Shown here: positions 7,210 to 10,958 of the stretch, piece by piece | Layout of the letters: every line of letters starts with the position of its first letter | Position numbering within the stretch: the stretch's first letter is position 1 | Assembly: GCA_015654715.1 (NCBI GenBank) | Contig: JAATGK010000270.1 | Span: 1-10,958 of the forward strand | Length of the DNA: 10,958 bases | Source: Alphaproteobacteria bacterium | GTDB lineage: Bacteria > Pseudomonadota > Alphaproteobacteria > Micropepsales > Micropepsaceae | Direction of reading: 5' to 3' | Notes under the pieces: model-generated | What the model was told of the DNA's origin: nothing | Databases searched by the model: none | The model's input: only the letters and a program-made list of their open reading frames with translations | Made by a program: the position numbers and the translations under genes

Positions 7210-8355
7210 ATGAAACGACTTATCTCCACTCTGGCCGTTGCCGCGCTGTTCGCGGTTCAGGCGTCCGCTGCCGATCCGGAGCGCTGGCCGCCCGCTGAGG
7301 CCAATGCCTGGTATGACGCGCAGCCATGGGTTCTCGGCAGCAATTATGTGCCGGCCAGCGCCATCAACGAATTGGAGATGTGGCAGGCGGCGACCTTCGA
7401 TCCCAAACGCATCGATCTCGAATTGGGTTGGGCCGAAGGCCTCGGCATGAACACCATGCGTGTGTTCCTGCACGATCAGCTCTGGCGCCAGGACCCCAAG
7501 GGCTTCGCCAAGCGCATCGACACTTTCCTGACGATCGCGGCCAAGCATCATGTCAAGCCGATCTTCGTGCTGTTCGATTCCTGCTGGGATCCGAACCCAG
7601 AGCTGGGTCCGCAACATCAGCCTATTCCCGGCGTGCACAACTCCGGCTGGGTGCAATCGCCGGGCACTGAGGCGCTCGATAATCCAGCCGAGGAGGGACG
7701 GCTCGAAACCTACGTGAAAGGCGTCGTCGGCCGCTTCGCTGCCGACAATCGCATCCTCGCCTGGGACGTATGGAACGAGCCCGACAACGAAGGCGGCGGC
7801 AATTATCAGACCGAGGAATCCAAGCATAAAGTCGAGCGCGTCGCAGTACTGCTGCCCAAGGTGTTTGCCTGGGCGCGCAGCGTGAAGCCGAAGCAGCCAC
7901 TGACCTCCGGCGTCTGGCACAACGAGAACTGGGACAAGCTCGCCGGCCTTAACACTGTGGAGAAGACACAGCTCGAGCAGTCCGACGTCATCACGTTCCA
8001 CGATTACGGCTGGCCGGAGTCCTTTGCTGGACGGATTGCTGCGCTCAAGGCTTATGGCCGCCCGATCATCTGCACCGAATATATGGCGCGCGGCAACGGC
8101 TCGACCTTCGACGGCGACCTGCCGATCGCCAAGCGCGCCAATGTCGGCATGGTCAATTGGGGTTTCGTCAACGGCAAGTCGCAGACGCATCTGCCATGGG
8201 ATTCCTGGAAGCGGCCCTATGTGGATATGCAGCCGCAAGTTTGGTTCCACGACATTCTGTACACGGACGGTAAGCCATATCGCCAGGCGGAGGTCGACAT
8301 GCTGAAGGCGTTCAGTACCGCGCCCAAGGGCGTGGTCCCGGTAGAGGGCAAGTAA
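7210..8355 (+). CDS. Secreted clan GH-A (GH5/cellulase-like) glycoside hydrolase, specificity unknown
   Basis: 381 residues from the ATG at 7210, which has GGGAG 7 nt upstream separated by a run of seven T. The frame is open further upstream, but that part overlaps the epimerase gene and lacks a signal peptide. The signal peptide is MKRLISTLAVAALFAVQASA. A TIM barrel follows, with VLGSNYVPASAINELEMWQA (41-60), GMNTMRVFLHD, FVLFDSCWDP, DVWNEPDN with the likely acid/base E190, VITFHDYG, and IICTEYMAR with the likely nucleophile E290, then WGFVNGKSQT. The pair of glutamates after strands 4 and 7 is the clan GH-A signature. Similar bacterial proteins are often labelled '1,4-beta-xylanase' or 'cellulase family' without biochemical proof. 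The neighbours suggest action on an arabinose-containing glycan. Retaining exo-glycosidase activity is an inference. Confidence 0.85.
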   Translation: MKRLISTLAVAALFAVQASAADPERWPPAEANAWYDAQPWVLGSNYVPASAINELEMWQAATFDPKRIDLELGWAEGLGMNTMRVFLHDQLWRQDPKGFAKRIDTFLTIAAKHHVKPIFVLFDSCWDPNPELGPQHQPIPGVHNSGWVQSPGTEALDNPAEEGRLETYVKGVVGRFAADNRILAWDVWNEPDNEGGGNYQTEESKHKVERVAVLLPKVFAWARSVKPKQPLTSGVWHNENWDKLAGLNTVEKTQLEQSDVITFHDYGWPESFAGRIAALKAYGRPIICTEYMARGNGSTFDGDLPIAKRANVGMVNWGFVNGKSQTHLPWDSWKRPYVDMQPQVWFHDILYTDGKPYRQAEVDMLKAFSTAPKGVVPVEGK

Positions 8356-8379
8356 AGCGGTTTGAAATTGAGGAAGGCG

Positions 8380-9411
8380 ATGCAGCACGGTCTTTGGCTT
8401 GCGGCGTTGGTGATGATTGCCCTTGCCGGTTCGGCAGGTGCGCAACCGGCGACGTTCGTGAATCCGCTTCTGAAGTCCGGTCCAGATCCCTGGGTCACGG
8501 CTGACGGCGGCTACTACTATTACACCAACACTCTCGGCAACCGGCTTCAGATATGGAAGACCAAGGACATCACCCAGCTCGGCCGCGCGAATACGAAAGT
8601 GGTGTGGCGGGCGCCGTTATCGGGTCCGAATTCGGCGGCGGTGTGGGCACCCGAACTGCATCGCATCGCCGGGAAGTGGTACATATATTACACGGCGGCG
8701 GATAAGGCGGCCAACGACGACGCCCACCGTCATATCTTCGTGCTCGAAAACGACGCCACCGATCCGTTGACCGGCGGCTGGATCGATCGCGGCATGCTGA
8801 AGACGGACTACACCGGCATCGACGGCACTGTGTTCGAGGACGGCGGCAAACTCTATTTCGCGTATTCGGCTTATGTCGGAGCGGATAGTCATCTCATTCT
8901 CATTGAGATGAAATCGCCGTGGGAAACGTCGGCCAAGCAGGTCGACATCGCCGCTCCGACCTATGACTGGGAAAAGCAGGGCGGCCGCCAGATCCTGGAA
9001 GGGCCTGAATTTCTCAAAGGGCCGAGCGGCGAGCGCTTTCTGGTCTATTCCGCCAGCGCCTGTTGGTCTGATGATTATGCCCTCGGTATGCTGAAGGCAG
9101 CTCCGGATGCCGATCTCGCCGATCCGAAATCGTGGGTGAAGTCGCCCGCGCCAGTGTTTCGCCAATCGACCGCAAACAGCGTCTATGCGCCCGGACACAA
9201 CGCCTTCTTCAAATCGCCTGACGGCACCGAGGATTGGATCATCTATCACGCCAATTCCGGACCCGGTATGGGCTGCACCAAGTGGCGGTCGCCGCGAATC
9301 CAGAAATTCGGTTGGACGGCCGCGGGATTTCCCGATTTCGGCGAACCGGTCCCCAGCGGCTCCCGGTTGCCGGTGCCATCCAATCGCCCGTTGTCTCGTG
9401 TTGGCCGATGA
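8380..9411 (+). CDS. Secreted GH43 alpha-L-arabinofuranosidase-like glycosidase
   Basis: 343 residues from the ATG at 8380, preceded by GAGGAAGG. An in-frame TTG at 8362 would add MKLRKA and give a more basic signal-peptide n-region, so the start is uncertain. Signal peptide cleavage is likely after AGSAGA. A five-bladed beta-propeller of GH43 type follows. With ATG numbering, the catalytic set is D36 (SGPDPWV), D148 (GIDGTVFED) and E207 (ILEGPEF), plus the conserved histidine H273 (YAPGHN). Other family landmarks are AVWAPELH and WYIYYTA. GH43 members are inverting enzymes acting mostly on arabinofuranosyl or xylosyl links, and the GH93 partner favours exo-acting arabinofuranosidase. Subfamily cannot be assigned by eye. 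The TGA stop overlaps the start of the regulator gene by 4 bp. Confidence 0.88.
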   Translation: MQHGLWLAALVMIALAGSAGAQPATFVNPLLKSGPDPWVTADGGYYYYTNTLGNRLQIWKTKDITQLGRANTKVVWRAPLSGPNSAAVWAPELHRIAGKWYIYYTAADKAANDDAHRHIFVLENDATDPLTGGWIDRGMLKTDYTGIDGTVFEDGGKLYFAYSAYVGADSHLILIEMKSPWETSAKQVDIAAPTYDWEKQGGRQILEGPEFLKGPSGERFLVYSASACWSDDYALGMLKAAPDADLADPKSWVKSPAPVFRQSTANSVYAPGHNAFFKSPDGTEDWIIYHANSGPGMGCTKWRSPRIQKFGWTAAGFPDFGEPVPSGSRLPVPSNRPLSRVGR

Positions 9412-10106
9412 GCGGCGCGTTGCCGAATTTGACGGCCCGCATCGTTCAATCGCTCGGCGGATCGATTGTGTCGGGGGCCTATCCGAGCGGCAAGATATTG
9501 CCTCGGGAATTGGAACTGCGTGGGCAATTCGGCGCCTCGCGGGTGAGCCTGCGTGAGGCGATGAAAGTCCTCACGGCGAAAGGTCTCTTGGACGCGAGGC
9601 CACGCGGCGGTACATCGGTCCTGCCGCAAGAGGACTGGAACCTGCTCGATCCCGACGTGCTGAAGTGGCTGTTGCAGCGTAGCCGTTCCGTTCCGTTATT
9701 TCGCGAACTTACGGATCTGCGCTTGGCGCTCGAACCCGAGGCGGCGGCGCTGGCGACGGCGGCGGGGACACCGGAACAGAAACGTGCCATCCGGTGCGCT
9801 GCAGCAGCAATCGCCGACTGCGGTAGGAGCGAAGCGCGTTTGTCTCTCGACTGCGCCTTTCACGTCGGGGTGTTGGATGCCACCGGCAATCGTATCTTTG
9901 CCCAATTCGGCAAGAGCGCGGAGCCGATGTTGTGTTTCACCTATGCCATGGTGGGCGAACCGGACTGCGTGCAGCGGGACGGTGTTTCGGACTGGATGAG
10001 TGTCGCCGAAGCCATCGACGCGGGCGATGCCGGTCTAGCGCGTCTGGCGATGCGGGCGGTGATCGAACATCAAACGAGGATAAACCGCACCCCCGCCGCC
10101 ATTTGA
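9408..10106 (+). CDS. FadR-type GntR transcriptional regulator (FCD domain)
   Basis: 232 residues. The frame is open upstream inside the GH43 gene, but the protein starts sensibly at the ATG at 9408, whose ATGA overlaps the GH43 stop and points to translational coupling. The N-terminal winged helix-turn-helix (about 7-72) has GAYPSGKILPRELELRGQFG, ASRVSLREAMKVLTAKGLL and RPRGGTSV. The FCD ligand domain begins at LRLALEPEAAALA (104-116) and contains LDCAFHVGVLDATGN (147-161). D148 and H152 match the first two metal ligands of many FCD proteins. At the places where I expect the other two histidines, I read W196 (SDWMSVAEAI) and V218 (AMRAVIEH), so the metal site looks incomplete. Its position at the operon end suggests local, probably autogenous control by a sugar or sugar acid, but neither ligand nor operator is shown. 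Confidence 0.88.
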   Translation: MSGALPNLTARIVQSLGGSIVSGAYPSGKILPRELELRGQFGASRVSLREAMKVLTAKGLLDARPRGGTSVLPQEDWNLLDPDVLKWLLQRSRSVPLFRELTDLRLALEPEAAALATAAGTPEQKRAIRCAAAAIADCGRSEARLSLDCAFHVGVLDATGNRIFAQFGKSAEPMLCFTYAMVGEPDCVQRDGVSDWMSVAEAIDAGDAGLARLAMRAVIEHQTRINRTPAAI

Positions 10107-10175
10107 CGGCGAGCGCACCATTGGCCATCTGTGGGGCTCGCATCGCTGAAGTGCGAATGGGCAGATTAGGAACCA

Positions 10176-10210
10176 AAAGCGGGCCCGTAATCCATTTGCG
10201 AGCCCGCTTT
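10176..10210. terminator. Bidirectional intrinsic terminator between convergent genes
   Basis: AAAGCGGGC (10176-10184) pairs perfectly with GCCCGCTTT (10202-10210) across a 17-nt loop. On the plus strand the stem runs into TTTGTCTT. On the minus strand the stem is followed by TTTTGG. It lies between the regulator stop (10106) and the symporter stop (10241), exactly where convergent transcripts should end. The rest of this 134-bp gap shows nothing else clear. Confidence 0.75.
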
Positions 10211-10240
10211 GTCTTACGCCTGATCCATCTCTGCCGGCGC

Positions 10241-10958
10241 TTACCACCAGGTCGCGTACAGCGCGATCAGGATGGCGATGATGGCGCCCGAAGCGATCTT
10301 GAACGACATCGCGGTCGAGTAGTCGACGTGGGTCACGTCCACCGTCACGTTTTGCGGTTTCGGCGTTTGCATCAGCGACGCGATGATCGCCAGGACCAGG
10401 CAGGCGAGGAAGGTATAGCCCATGCGGTTCATGAACGGGACATTGCTGGCGTAAACCAGCGCCGATGCGACGGCGGGATGCGCCTGAATCAACGCAAGGC
10501 CGCCGATCTTGGCGCCGAGATAGCACACGCCCGAAATCACCACCGAGCCGATCGCCGCGACGAGGGCACCCGCCTCCGTCGCCCGCTTCCAGAACAGGCC
10601 GAGCAGGAAGATCACGGTGATGCCCGGGGTGAAGAAGCCCGAGAAGTCCTGGATGAACTGGAAGGCCTGGTCGAATCCGCCGATCAGCGGCTTGGCAACC
10701 AGAACCGCGATCACCAGCGCGGTAATGGCGGTGATGCGGCCGGTGACGACGAGGCCCTTTTCGCTGGTCTTTTTGTTGAAGGTTTTGAACACGTCCATCG
10801 TGAAGATGGTGGCGATCGAATTCACCTTCGAGCCGAGCGAGGCGATGATCGCGGCGATCAGAGCGGCGAACACGACGCCCAAGAGGCCCGGCGGCAACAG
10901 CGTCATCAGGGTCGGATAAGCTTGATCGTTCTTGATGCCCGGTGCGATCACAATTGCC
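10241..10958 (-). CDS. SSS-family sodium/sugar symporter (vSGLT-like), C-terminal part only
   Basis: The frame runs on the minus strand from the right edge to the TAA at 10241-10243, giving about 238 residues of a protein that is usually 500-550 long. The start lies outside the window, and the GTG at 10951 is internal (AIVIAPGIKNDQAYP). Six hydrophobic helices are visible. The stretches GVVFAALIAAIIASLGSKVN, SIATIFTMDVFK, DQAFQFIQDFSG and FLLGLFWKRAT closely resemble the Vibrio sodium/galactose transporter vSGLT. One of the two adjacent Na2-site serines I recall from vSGLT is alanine here (AIIAS). The protein ends right after a helix (ALYATWW), shorter than vSGLT at the C terminus. It is convergent to the enzyme operon, so it has its own promoter beyond the window. 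Uptake of arabinose or a related sugar is inferred from context. Confidence 0.9.
   Translation of the reverse strand, partial: AIVIAPGIKNDQAYPTLMTLLPPGLLGVVFAALIAAIIASLGSKVNSIATIFTMDVFKTFNKKTSEKGLVVTGRITAITALVIAVLVAKPLIGGFDQAFQFIQDFSGFFTPGITVIFLLGLFWKRATEAGALVAAIGSVVISGVCYLGAKIGGLALIQAHPAVASALVYASNVPFMNRMGYTFLACLVLAIIASLMQTPKPQNVTVDVTHVDYSTAMSFKIASGAIIAILIALYATWW

Noticed and set aside
6781..8445. 554-codon open frame on the minus strand opposite the epimerase and GH-A genes
   Set aside because: It is antisense to two genes with intact family motifs, shows no recognisable domain, and is rich in Arg/Gly/Ala as expected from GC-rich codon bias.
9234..9407. Upstream extension of the GntR frame, adding 58 residues
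   Set aside because: It lies wholly within GH43 in another frame, and the winged-helix domain begins normally from the ATG at 9408, which has the classic ATGA overlap.
1..10958. CRISPR arrays, tRNA/rRNA genes, insertion sequences, attachment sites
   Set aside because: None were seen. There is no regularly spaced repeat array, no transposase or integrase frame, no terminal inverted repeats and no recognisable RNA gene. The window reads as an intact metabolic locus.

Overview
The window looks like a carbohydrate-utilisation locus from a GC-rich alphaproteobacterium of the Caulobacterales/Rhizomicrobium/sphingomonad type. This lineage call is an inference. It rests on the TonB-dependent receptor, whose plug resembles the 'Xanthomonas-Caulobacter' receptor class, on the FecR-type anti-sigma factor beside it, and on codon choice. 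The nearest genus cannot be fixed by reading alone.

Layout, left to right. (1) The end of a FecR-like anti-sigma/sigma-regulator gene, cut by the left edge. (2) A 280-bp intergenic region with a perfect 12-bp palindrome, an inverted repeat and an 11-bp hairpin. (3) A TonB-dependent receptor carrying an N-terminal STN signalling domain, with a second signal peptide and a strong internal ribosome binding site between STN and plug. (4) A 102-bp gap with a hairpin whose outer arms match the one before the receptor. (5) A tightly packed plus-strand operon of five genes: a GH93-like exo-arabinanase with a C-terminal CBM-like domain, a secreted aldose 1-epimerase, a secreted clan GH-A (GH5-like) glycosidase, a secreted GH43 arabinofuranosidase-like enzyme, and a FadR-type GntR regulator overlapping the GH43 stop by 4 bp. 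(6) A bidirectional terminator hairpin. (7) On the minus strand, the C-terminal half of a vSGLT-like sodium/sugar symporter, cut by the right edge.

How it fits together (inference). Oligosaccharides, most likely arabinan or another arabinose-containing pectin/hemicellulose side chain, would be taken across the outer membrane by the receptor. Substrate sensing would pass through STN and FecR to an ECF sigma factor expected just upstream of the window. The three exported glycosidases would release arabinobiose and arabinose, the exported mutarotase would equilibrate anomers, and the symporter would import the sugar. The GntR protein would regulate the operon. No cytoplasmic arabinose catabolism genes are visible here.

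The parts most worth a second look are the receptor's double signal peptide and internal start, the matched hairpins flanking the receptor, the LacI-type palindrome without a LacI gene in view, and the GH-A enzyme of unknown specificity.
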